A stretch of 64,000 nt of DNA from Planctomycetia bacterium (GTDB lineage Bacteria > Planctomycetota > Phycisphaerae > Phycisphaerales > SM1A02): contig SXUI01000070.1 in the NCBI GenBank assembly GCA_005790605.1, positions 1 to 64,000 of the forward strand, read 5' to 3'. Below are positions 17,277-24,942 of this stretch, in pieces. The translations under genes and the position numbers were made by a program. Position 1 is the first letter of the stretch. Each line of letters starts with the position of its first letter. A model generated the notes under the pieces. The model had not been told where the DNA came from, ran no database searches, and saw only the letters and a program-made list of their open reading frames with translations.

Positions 17277-17975
17277 CTAGCGACGACCGCGCGACTTCGA
17301 CTTTGCACTTGGCAGGTGGGCGATGTGCGGCAAGCGCGCGGTTTCTGATTTTCGCGAGTGCGGATCAGCGCGGGTGACGCTCGCACGCGGCTGAAGCAGC
17401 AGTGTTTCGGTCTTCTCGAGCGCGGCATCGCGCACGAGTCCGACATACACCTCATAGTTTGACTCGACATCAAAGTGGCGAATCACTTCGCAGTCGTACC
17501 ACGCTTCTGCGCGTGTGACGATTGGCGCGCCAAGCGCACCGATCTTGGTGGGAAGCGCGACGAATGGATCATCGTGCTGGTTTCGATCGTCGCTGAACAG
17601 TCGCGCGAGCAATCGACTTCTTGCGCCAAGCAGGGAGAGGCCGAAAGTCCGGCTGTCGCGAATGAGAGGACTCAGTGCATGTCCCTTTTCCATGGCGATC
17701 AAGAGCATGGGCGGCGTTGTTCCGCAGATTTGCACTCGTTGCACAAGCACTCCGCCTTGCGCATCGCCATACTTCGCTGTGAGAAGAAACTCTGCGTGGG
17801 GAATGCGCACGAGCGCCGCATCGCGTGACTGCGTGGCGCAGTCTGGCGTTCGGCCGGAGACCTCGGGAGATGAATCAGATCCAACCATGGCAATGTTGCG
17901 CGACCCGGCACGGAGCAGGAAACCGTCCTGAGTTCGTAACTCAAGCAATGTGAAGCATTTGCGCTCGAAGTCCAC
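17277..17975 (-). CDS. flavin reductase-like domain protein
   Basis: About 232 residues from a GTG at 17975, with an ATG at 17888 as an alternative. The region from residue 80 matches the FMN-binding split-barrel of flavin reductase-like proteins: PPMLLIAMEKG, RDSRTFGLSLLG, the DPF segment, GAPIVTRAEAWYDCEV and YEVYVGLVRDA. These proteins bind FMN and reduce flavin or act as flavin oxidoreductases. A basic Ser/Arg-rich tail closes the protein. It lies 19 bases upstream of the amidohydrolase gene on the same strand, so the two probably form a unit. Confidence 0.7.
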   Translation of the reverse strand: MDFERKCFTLLELRTQDGFLLRAGSRNIAMVGSDSSPEVSGRTPDCATQSRDAALVRIPHAEFLLTAKYGDAQGGVLVQRVQICGTTPPMLLIAMEKGHALSPLIRDSRTFGLSLLGARSRLLARLFSDDRNQHDDPFVALPTKIGALGAPIVTRAEAWYDCEVIRHFDVESNYEVYVGLVRDAALEKTETLLLQPRASVTRADPHSRKSETARLPHIAHLPSAKSKSRGRR

Positions 17976-18025
17976 ATCGCGCGTGAAACTCTTTCAAGAA
18001 AATGTGGAGAAAATTGGAATCGAAG

Positions 18026-18060
18026 TGTTGCAGAGTGGGGCAGGGTGGGGTAAGGTGCGC
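18026..18060 (+). promoter_or_regulatory. MraZ-type operator: TG repeats at exact 10-base spacing
   Basis: Upstream of mraZ lie TGTTG (18026), TGGGG (18036), TGGGG (18046) and TGCGC (18056), each exactly 10 bases apart. MraZ of other bacteria binds direct TGGG-type repeats separated by about 5 bases in its own promoter, and this array has that period. It most likely gives autoregulation of mraZ. Confidence 0.7.
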
Positions 18061-18094
18061 GTGCCATCCCAGTCACCGGAAGGAGGCAAGCAGC

Positions 18095-18556
18095 GTGTTT
18101 CTTGGCGAGTACGAACACAACCTCGACCAGAAACAGAGGCTTGCGATTCCCGCAGAAATTCGGGACTCACTCTCTCCGGAACTGCATGGCGAGGCGTTCG
18201 TAGCGGCCCCAGGAGCCAATGGGGCGCTCTGGCTCTGGCCTGAGAAGACCTTCGCTCAACTGAGCGCGCGTCTAGGTCAGAACCTTCTTGGTGAAGAAGC
18301 GCTCGTGCAGTTCGAGCGACAGTTCTTCTCACAAGCAGCACGAGTTCCTCTTGACTCAGCAGGGCGCGTTCGGATTCCCGATCGCCTTCTGCAACGGTAT
18401 GGACTGCATGCGCAAGTGTTGGTTCTTGGCGTTCGCGACCACCTTGAGGTGGTGCGACCAGAGGAGTGGCGAGGCAAGCAGCAGGAACTGCAGCCACTCG
18501 AGAGTGAAATTTGGCGTCGCGCGCGCGCGGCGCTCGCGGCCGATGCAGCGAAGTGA
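18095..18556 (+). CDS. mraZ: transcriptional regulator MraZ
   Basis: The start is the GTG at 18095, eight bases after AAGGAGG, so the protein begins FLGEYEHNLDQKQRL as MraZ proteins do. The 153 residues contain the two SpoVT/AbrB-like halves: DQKQRLAIPAEIR in the first and DSAGRVRIPDRLL in the second. MraZ binds repeats in its own promoter and controls the division and cell-wall cluster. Here the genes after it are not rsmH or ftsL: only a small open frame and a terminator follow. Confidence 0.93.
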   Translation: MFLGEYEHNLDQKQRLAIPAEIRDSLSPELHGEAFVAAPGANGALWLWPEKTFAQLSARLGQNLLGEEALVQFERQFFSQAARVPLDSAGRVRIPDRLLQRYGLHAQVLVLGVRDHLEVVRPEEWRGKQQELQPLESEIWRRARAALAADAAK

Positions 18557-18711
18557 GTGCAATGTTCGGATCGATGCTCGGAAGAGCTTCGAAACGATTG
18601 GATCGAATACCCGGTGGCTGCGACAAGGATGTTGCTTCCACCGACCGTGGCCACAAGACCTCTCAAGATTTTGTGGATGGCACAAGTTCCCAGCTCAAGG
18701 ATGAGTTGTGA
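18553..18711 (+). CDS. possible small protein coupled to mraZ
   Basis: A GTG at 18553 overlaps the mraZ stop (GTGA), the same coupling used by confirmed pairs in this window, and opens a 52-codon frame ending at 18711 (MFGSMLGRASKRLDRI start region, acidic end SQLKDEL). No family is recognised. The arrangement makes it a candidate gene, but so short a frame could be chance in GC-rich DNA. Confidence 0.35.
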   Translation: MSAMFGSMLGRASKRLDRIPGGCDKDVASTDRGHKTSQDFVDGTSSQLKDEL

Positions 18712-18790
18712 ACGCGAGTCCGAGGCAGGATTCGAGTGACATGGACTGCTCTGCAACGGGTGCGCAGAGCGGACCCACATTCGCTCTAGG

Positions 18791-18812
18791 GCTAGACCAC
18801 GGATGGTCTAGC
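18791..18812 (+). repeat. short inverted repeat before the terminator
   Basis: GCTAGACC and GGTCTAGC form an 8-bp stem around the loop ACGGAT, between the small open frame and the strong terminator. No T-run follows it. Confidence 0.45.
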
Positions 18813-18852
18813 GACGGAAGCAGTTCGCAAGGTCGCGAATGAGGCTTCCGTG

Positions 18853-18896
18853 AAAACACAGCGCGTCCCATCGCAGGATGGGACGCGCTGTGTTTT
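18853..18896. terminator. bidirectional rho-independent terminator between mraZ and csrA
   Basis: A 20-bp perfect stem (18853-18872 with 18877-18896, loop GCAG) that starts with AAAA and ends with TTTT, so it can end the mraZ transcript on the plus strand and the csrA transcript on the minus strand. It sits between the two convergent genes. Confidence 0.85.
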
Positions 18897-18922
18897 TCGT
18901 GCTAGGTGAACTCGATTCCGGG

Positions 18923-19150
18923 TCACGCTTCTGCAGCGGGGCGGATCTTCCCAACGACCTGAGCCGCCGATGCATCGTTCTGAACGATCTCGTCGGCGAT
19001 CTCGCGCCGATGGACGGCGACTTCACGCGGGAACTCAAACGCGATCCGGACGCGGTCTCCCTTGATGCTGCTAATCCGAACGATCCCCAGCGGTGAGGCG
19101 GGGTTTCCGATGACGACTTCTTCGCCTTCGCGTCTGGTGATGACAAGCAT
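18923..19150 (-). CDS. csrA: carbon storage regulator CsrA
   Basis: A 75-residue RNA-binding protein that begins MLVITRREGEEVVIG, with a GGAGG site seven bases before the ATG at 19150. The core (VRISSIKGDRVRIAFEFP and REVAVHRREI) contains the conserved Arg and the strand pattern of CsrA/RsmA dimers, which bind GGA motifs in mRNA leaders. The frame is open upstream to 19234, but those residues are not CsrA-like. The C-terminal 13 residues are a species-specific tail. Confidence 0.94.
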   Translation of the reverse strand: MLVITRREGEEVVIGNPASPLGIVRISSIKGDRVRIAFEFPREVAVHRREIADEIVQNDASAAQVVGKIRPAAEA

Positions 19151-19348
19151 TGGGGACCTCCTGCCCAACTCGATCGTGTATCGAGGTGTGCGCTTCGTTG
19201 CGACTACGACCAAAGAGTACCCGAAGGCTTCCAAAGTGGAAACAAATCTTCAACGAGAAGGGCGGTTTCTCTCCCCGATGCCCCCTTCGATTGGGGTCGC
19301 AGGAGTCCCGTAAGTGACGATCTAACTCTATTCTTGGCATCCAGTTAG

Positions 19349-19624
19349 CTACTCAACCGCATGGACGCTCGTCACGCCCGCAACCTCTGATTTCAGAGTT
19401 CGCTCGATCCCATGTTGGAGGGTCATCGGCGCGGAGGGGCACCCGACGCATGCGCCGAGGAATCGGATGTGTACCGCACCGTCCGCCAAGACATCGACGA
19501 GTTCGATGTCGCCTCCATCGAGTTGCACCGCGGGCCGGATCTTTGCGATCACGCGCTCAACTTCGCCCCGCAGCGGTGTGCGAGCTTCGTCGTTCGTGTG
19601 GCGGATTTGGGCAGGGTCGACCAT
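19349..19624 (-). CDS. NifU-like Fe-S scaffold protein (Nfu domain)
   Basis: A 91-residue stand-alone Nfu domain: VIAKIRPAVQLDGGDIELV, then the CxxC cluster-binding pair in GACVGCPSAPMTLQ, then GIERTLKSEV. Such proteins carry 4Fe-4S clusters to target enzymes. It lies 199 bases upstream of csrA on the same strand, probably as its own unit. Confidence 0.88.
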   Translation of the reverse strand: MVDPAQIRHTNDEARTPLRGEVERVIAKIRPAVQLDGGDIELVDVLADGAVHIRFLGACVGCPSAPMTLQHGIERTLKSEVAGVTSVHAVE

Positions 19625-19767
19625 TGGGGGCGTTGGCGCGGTTGGGGCCTCTTGAAGCGAAGATCATAGAGTCGATTGGATCTTGGTGGGCTGCGTTGTT
19701 GGACCTTCGCACTTTTCGAACTCCCAACCCCGCGCCTTAGAGTCGAACCTTTATCCTCTCGACCTCT

Positions 19768-21234
19768 ATGACGAAGTGCACTGCCGCTGGGCATCGACGC
19801 GAGTCCTTCGCTGGTTGCGCCAAACTCGCGACAAGCTTGCTCCTTGTCGCAGCGCTCGCGGCGTGTAAAGCGACCCCAGCATCCATCGATGACCCAGTCG
19901 CAGTGTTGAACGCGACGGGTCGCCCGATGGATCAGTACGACGCAGCGCTCACGGTCGTCGAGATGCGGGGCCTCGATCCAGCATCGACGGCGGCACTGCG
20001 ACGGCTCGTCGTTGCGGAAGGAATCGCTTACGCGGTGCGTGAGCGAGCCTTTGACATTCTCGCGAAGTACGACAGCGTTGCGCTTGCAGAGGCGATTACG
20101 AACGGCCTCCCGAGAATGGGAGACCTCGAGTGGCGGCGGAGGTTGTGCGAGAAAATCGCCGCGATCAAACTTGCCGGAACGGAAGTTGCGCTTGTCCGCG
20201 GTTGGGCAAACATGATTCCGGCCTGGAGCGACGATGCGAAGCGTCCAGAGCGGCTTGCGCTCGCGGCCATCGTCGGCGATGCGAACTTGACGAACTTTCT
20301 GATGGAGACACTGCGAGACGCAAGCCCCGTGACGGAGGCGAATCTCCGGATTCGCTGCGTCGAGTTGCTCGTGCGTGTCGGTGATGAGGAAGTGCTTCTT
20401 GCCGCGTTGCGTGATGGTGAACAGACGAAGAACGATGCGTTGTTGACGGACCTCGCGACGATCACGCGTGAACTTGGCATGCTCCCGCGCAACCGCGAGG
20501 AGATCCTGTGGGCGCGCAAGCTCTGCGAACCGAGTCGCGCCGAGTTTCTTGCGCAAGCAGCGAAGGCACTCGCGCTCGTCCCATCAGGCCGCCGAAGCGC
20601 GATGGAACTGCGCAGCATCGCTATCGCGGTGGCGTGCGCTCAGATTCGTCCTGAACTGTTAGCAAAGAATGAGCCGGAGATGTACGCGGAGATCGAGAGT
20701 CGGCTCAAGGGCAGGAAGAAGATCAGCCCAGATTTCAGCGGGTTTGGGAGTGGATTTACGGAAAATCTCTACGCCTCTCGGGACAAACTCGTGTGGGGTG
20801 ATCTTGCGGCGATGTTGATCGCGCTTGACCTCCTCGACCAAGAACAGGTTCGGCGCGCGGTCTTTGAACTCGCCGACCGCGATCGAGAAGAGCGAGGAAC
20901 CGAGTTTGGCGGCGTGCTCTCGATGCGCGCGGCAGGACAGGGCCTGGTCACGGCGTTTCCACCTCGCGTGAAGTCGGGCGACACGCGCTTTGAGAGTTCG
21001 CAGGCGCTGTTCGATGCACTCTATGAAGGGCTCTTCCACTTTCACAATCATGCGCAGTCGTACGACAATGACAAGTACGCGGGTCCGCACCTCGGTGATT
21101 TCCAGTTCGCCCTCGCATCACGCACGAATTGCCTCGTGTTTACTTTTCTGAGCCCCGATGAGCTTGGCGTCGACTACTACAGGTACGGCCCTTTGGTCGT
21201 TGACTTGGGTGCGATCACGCGACCTGAAGGCTAA
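19768..21234 (+). CDS. predicted lipoprotein, HEAT-like helical repeats
   Basis: A 488-residue protein with a lipoprotein signal (VAALAAC, cysteine near residue 33). The first two thirds are paired helices of HEAT-repeat character (AALRRLVVAEG, RERAFDIL, RIRCVELLVRVGDEEVLLAAL), and the C-terminal part ends in an alpha/beta region (FALASRTNCLVFTF). I do not recognise a family. It stops 3 bases before the start of the M48 protease gene, so the two are probably transcribed and exported together. Confidence 0.6.
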   Translation: MTKCTAAGHRRESFAGCAKLATSLLLVAALAACKATPASIDDPVAVLNATGRPMDQYDAALTVVEMRGLDPASTAALRRLVVAEGIAYAVRERAFDILAKYDSVALAEAITNGLPRMGDLEWRRRLCEKIAAIKLAGTEVALVRGWANMIPAWSDDAKRPERLALAAIVGDANLTNFLMETLRDASPVTEANLRIRCVELLVRVGDEEVLLAALRDGEQTKNDALLTDLATITRELGMLPRNREEILWARKLCEPSRAEFLAQAAKALALVPSGRRSAMELRSIAIAVACAQIRPELLAKNEPEMYAEIESRLKGRKKISPDFSGFGSGFTENLYASRDKLVWGDLAAMLIALDLLDQEQVRRAVFELADRDREERGTEFGGVLSMRAAGQGLVTAFPPRVKSGDTRFESSQALFDALYEGLFHFHNHAQSYDNDKYAGPHLGDFQFALASRTNCLVFTFLSPDELGVDYYRYGPLVVDLGAITRPEG

Positions 21235-21237
21235 TGC

Positions 21238-22647
21238 ATGCAATTGGTCTTGATCATCGCGATCGGACTGAGTGTGCTCGTGAGCGAGACCGCGCAGCAG
21301 CCATCGATGGACTCGATGCACTGCATCTCGGCAGGTTTCGCGATCTGTGTTGCGTTCGCGATGCCGGTCGTGACGACGCTCACGCTCTCCATCCTTGTCC
21401 AGGGAACACTCCGCGGATTTGATCGTGGTCGGTCCAAGCACTTCTGGCGCGCCGCGCGATTGCGTGAACTTGCGCCTTGGCTTGGGTTGGTGGCAGTTGC
21501 CTTCTTGCTCCTTGGTAGTCCGTTCGTGCGGATGCTTGGACCGGGTGTCGGTGGGCGTTGGCTGATACCGTTGATTTCTCTTGGAATTCCGCTACTTTCA
21601 GCCATCGGCGCGCTTGCCGCGTGGTACCCGATGGAGCGACGCATGTTGTGCGCGACGACGATTCGGAGGCTTGACGAAGGCGCTGCGTTGCAACCAATCC
21701 TGACGCGATGTGGGTTCGTCGTCGCGCGCTTACGCATGACCGTGCTGCTGACACTCGCACCCATCGGCATTCCGATGTGCATCGGCGCCATGGCCGGGGA
21801 GATAGCAGAGCGCGTGCGACCGAGCTCCGGTGACGCGTGCATGGACATCGCGACGCTCACTTCGGCAGTCTTGCTCTTTGCGCTCGCGCCGCTCCTGGTT
21901 GGTCGCGCACTTGGACTGCGGGTGCTTAAGCCGGGGCATCTCGAAGCACGCTTGCGAGGACTTGCAAGCGACGCGGGTACTGCGCTTCGAAGAATCTACA
22001 TTTGGCCGACCGGCGGAATCGTGGCGAATGCATTGGTCCTCGGCGTGATTCCTGGAACGCGCGCAGTCATTCTCACGGATCGACTGCTCGAGAGTTTGCG
22101 TGACGACGAGATTGACGCCGTCGTCGCGCATGAGCTTGGGCATATCAAGCGGAACCACCTCTTGTGGTTCATCCTCGTCATCATCGCGTCATTCACACTT
22201 GGCGGACTGCTCGTCGAGCCGTGCTGGTCATTGCTCGTCGAGACGATGCCGCGCGCATGGATCGCGTCGTCTGAAGATCTGATCCACTTAGGTATCGCGT
22301 TCGCGTTCGGATTATGGATCTTCGGCTTCGCGAGTCGGCGATTCGAGCAACAGGCGGATGCATTCGCGGTTCGTTTGCTCTCGACACGCCAAGGCAATGC
22401 AGCCGCGACGACCGAGGCTATTGCAGCAGTTTCTGGCGCACTTTCGCGTGTGTGCGACGCAAGCGGGGCAGAGCCATCTCGGCACAGTTGGAGGCACGGA
22501 TCGATTCAATCTCGCATTCACGCGGTTAGATGCCTTCAGGGCGTTTCGCTCGACGCCCTTCGCATTGACCGGATCGTTGCGGGAGTGAAAATCGTGTCGC
22601 TCATTTTCGCAACGCTGGGCATTGTGGATGCGATCGGAGTACCCTGA
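21238..22647 (+). CDS. M48-family membrane zinc metallopeptidase
   Basis: A 469-residue integral membrane protein. The zinc site HELGH lies near residue 297 (VVAHELGHIKRN), and the third-ligand helix RRFEQQADAFAV near 370. Membrane helices precede the catalytic domain (for example LGLVAVAFLLLGSPFV) and flank it (LLWFILVIIASFTLGGLL). M48 proteases such as HtpX and Ste24 cleave membrane or exported proteins. The N-terminal helices are more numerous than in HtpX, so it is a divergent M48 branch. It follows a lipoprotein gene by 3 bases. Confidence 0.82.
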   Translation: MQLVLIIAIGLSVLVSETAQQPSMDSMHCISAGFAICVAFAMPVVTTLTLSILVQGTLRGFDRGRSKHFWRAARLRELAPWLGLVAVAFLLLGSPFVRMLGPGVGGRWLIPLISLGIPLLSAIGALAAWYPMERRMLCATTIRRLDEGAALQPILTRCGFVVARLRMTVLLTLAPIGIPMCIGAMAGEIAERVRPSSGDACMDIATLTSAVLLFALAPLLVGRALGLRVLKPGHLEARLRGLASDAGTALRRIYIWPTGGIVANALVLGVIPGTRAVILTDRLLESLRDDEIDAVVAHELGHIKRNHLLWFILVIIASFTLGGLLVEPCWSLLVETMPRAWIASSEDLIHLGIAFAFGLWIFGFASRRFEQQADAFAVRLLSTRQGNAAATTEAIAAVSGALSRVCDASGAEPSRHSWRHGSIQSRIHAVRCLQGVSLDALRIDRIVAGVKIVSLIFATLGIVDAIGVP

Positions 22648-22656
22648 ACGCGCCTC

Positions 22657-23607
22657 ATGTCGACGCCTTCATCGCAGCGCATTTCCTTCGTCAAGATGCA
22701 CGGCATCGGGAATGACTATGTGTATGTGAACGCCTTCGTGCACGCGATCGACGATCCTGCGTCCGTTGCGCGCCTTGTCGCTGATCGACAGTTCGGAATC
22801 GGCGGCGATGGGTTGATTCTCGTCGCGCCTCCAACGGTCGAGGCACGGGCAAAGGGTGCTTCCGTCCGCATGCGCATGTTCAACGCCGATGGAAGTGAAG
22901 GCGGCATGTGCGGCAATGGCATCCGATGTGTGGCGAAGTTCGCGATTGATCGAGGGCTCGCGTCGACGAATCCTCTTCTCGTGGAAACCAAGCGCGGCGT
23001 CCTCTCGATTGTGTGGAAGCGGGGCGGCGATGACCGTGTGGCGGAAGCGACGGTTGATATGGGCGCGCCGATGCTCGAGTGCTCGGACATTCCTGCGTCG
23101 ATCGACGGACTTACGCTCTCGGCGCGGTGCATCGCGCATCCAATCGATCTTGATCGATTTGGCGCGGAGGGTTGGGCTCTAGACGCGGGCGTGGAGTCGC
23201 GAATGACGCTTGTTTCTATGGGAAATCCGCACGCTATCTTTGACTGCGCGGATCCTTGGAAGATCGACCTTGACTCGGTTGGCCCCGCAATCGAGCGATG
23301 TGCGTGGTTTCCGGATCGCATGAATGTGCACTTCGTGGCATGGCGATCATCCGCAGAGTGCGTCATGCGAACTTGGGAGCGCGGAAGTGGCATCACGCTT
23401 GCCTGCGGAACCGGAGCGAGTGCGGTGTGCGTTGCAGGCGTGTTGACCGGGCGTGCGAACGACATCACTGCGCACTTGCCCGGGGGGTCGTTGGCGTTGT
23501 CGTGGAAGGGTGAAGGCGCATCCGTCTTTATGACTGGCGGCGCGACCGAAGTTTTTTCGGGCGAGTTCGATCTTGCCGCTCTCGAACGGAGTTGCCGTGG
23601 GAAGTGA
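22657..23607 (+). CDS. dapF: diaminopimelate epimerase
   Basis: A 316-residue DapF, converting LL- to meso-diaminopimelate for lysine and peptidoglycan. Two catalytic cysteines are present, in GGMCGNGIRC (near 85) and ITLACGTGAS (near 249), together with KMHGIGNDY at the N-terminus and MGNPHAIF. The gene starts 9 bases after the M48 gene and its end overlaps the start of the M20 hydrolase gene, so it sits in a run of plus-strand genes. Confidence 0.94.
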   Translation: MSTPSSQRISFVKMHGIGNDYVYVNAFVHAIDDPASVARLVADRQFGIGGDGLILVAPPTVEARAKGASVRMRMFNADGSEGGMCGNGIRCVAKFAIDRGLASTNPLLVETKRGVLSIVWKRGGDDRVAEATVDMGAPMLECSDIPASIDGLTLSARCIAHPIDLDRFGAEGWALDAGVESRMTLVSMGNPHAIFDCADPWKIDLDSVGPAIERCAWFPDRMNVHFVAWRSSAECVMRTWERGSGITLACGTGASAVCVAGVLTGRANDITAHLPGGSLALSWKGEGASVFMTGGATEVFSGEFDLAALERSCRGK

Positions 23608-24838
23608 TGCACTCAACGCACTTGAAAAGAACATCGTGGCGCAGCTTCATGCGCGGCAGTCTGCGATGGAGTCAGACCTCGATGCGTATGTCGCGATTCC
23701 GACTGGAACTGGCTACGAGGTCGGTCTCGCGAAGTTTCGGGTACTCCTACGCGATCGATTCAAGCGACTTGGCGCGAGCGTGAAGGAGATTCCTGGAGAT
23801 CCCAAACCAGCGTGGATCACGATGCCCGGTCAATCTGCCGATGCGGCACCGCCGCCTTGTTTACAAGCGGTTTCTGCAAGTTCGAGTGGACCTCGGCACC
23901 TGTTGACGGGTCATCTCGACACCGTGCATGATCCGTTTGGCGCGTTCCAATCGTTACGAAGAGTCTCGCTCACGCGGGCAGAGGGGCCGGGCGCGATCGA
24001 CATGAAGGGCGGACTCGTGACGATGCTTCATGCGCTCGAAGTGCTCCATGAGTGCGACGCGCAAGTCGGTTGGACGGTCCTACTCAACAGTGACGAGGAG
24101 GCGGGAAGTCTCCATAGCGGCCGCGTTGTGCGCGCAATCAGTCGCGAGCACGCCCAGTCGGGCGGACTGGGATTCGCGATGGAGCCAGCGCTCACGGACG
24201 GATCGATCGTGATTGAACGACTTGGCAGCGCGACATTCAGGCTCGAGTGCTGTGGACGCGCGGCGCACGCGGGTCGAGATTTCGCGCAAGGCATCAGCGC
24301 CGTCAACGCGCTGGCGGGTCGCATACTTCAAGCAGCAGCGCTGGTCGATCTCCCGCGCGGGACGGTTGTGAACATTGGCCCACTCGAAGGTGCCGCGGCG
24401 ACGAACATTGTTGCTGACCGCGCTCGCGCTTGGGGGAACGCGAGATTCCGTGATGCATCGGGGGAAGCGAAACTTCTCCAAGGTTTGCGCGCGCTTGAGA
24501 CCGAGAGTGGCGCGCCGCTTCCCCATACTCAACTGCAGTATGAATCGAACCGACCGGCGAAGCCTGCTTCAGCGAGCGTGCAGTTGCTCGCGAAGAGAAT
24601 TCAATCGATTGGGGCGTTAGTGGGTGAGACGATCGGATTTGGGAAATCAGGTGGCGTGAGTGATGGCAATCTCATGCAAGCCGAGGGACTCACGACGATC
24701 GATACGCTTGGCCCGCGGGGTGGAAATCTGCATCGCACGGATGAGTTCATCGAACTTGATTCGATGGCGCCACGTGCGGCAATGCTTGCGCTCACGCTGT
24801 TGCGGAGCCAGAACGGCATCGCCGGGCTTGACCGATAA
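23597..24838 (+). CDS. M20-family metallohydrolase, carboxypeptidase G2/ArgE-like
   Basis: About 413 residues from the GTG at 23597 (GGAG six bases before; a TTG at 23573 is also open). All zinc ligands of the M20 fold are visible: GHLDTVHDP, GAIDMKGG, the EE pair in NSDEEAGS, AMEPAL, and a C-terminal histidine in GGNLHRTDE. The spacing is like carboxypeptidase G2/ArgE, which remove N-acyl groups or release glutamate. It ends 104 bases before the aminotransferase-astA-astD block, so an N-succinylglutamate desuccinylase role is an attractive inference. The substrate is not shown by sequence alone. Confidence 0.8.
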   Translation: MGSDALNALEKNIVAQLHARQSAMESDLDAYVAIPTGTGYEVGLAKFRVLLRDRFKRLGASVKEIPGDPKPAWITMPGQSADAAPPPCLQAVSASSSGPRHLLTGHLDTVHDPFGAFQSLRRVSLTRAEGPGAIDMKGGLVTMLHALEVLHECDAQVGWTVLLNSDEEAGSLHSGRVVRAISREHAQSGGLGFAMEPALTDGSIVIERLGSATFRLECCGRAAHAGRDFAQGISAVNALAGRILQAAALVDLPRGTVVNIGPLEGAAATNIVADRARAWGNARFRDASGEAKLLQGLRALETESGAPLPHTQLQYESNRPAKPASASVQLLAKRIQSIGALVGETIGFGKSGGVSDGNLMQAEGLTTIDTLGPRGGNLHRTDEFIELDSMAPRAAMLALTLLRSQNGIAGLDR

Positions 24839-24942
24839 TCAGATCTGCGCCGAAGGTACTGCTGCCTATAGAGAGGGTCGTGGAACGGACGAAGAATGGG
24901 TTCTCCCTCTAACCCTACCGTGCTCCCTCGGAGCCACGACCG

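Noticed and set aside
19549-20556. 335-codon minus-strand open frame
   Set aside because: It overlaps both the Nfu gene and the lipoprotein gene; amino-acid composition is shadow-like.
24839-24942. AGAGGG...CCCTCT inverted repeat before the aminotransferase as a riboswitch
   Set aside because: Only six pairs and no match to a known riboswitch core; arginine or lysine sensing cannot be supported.
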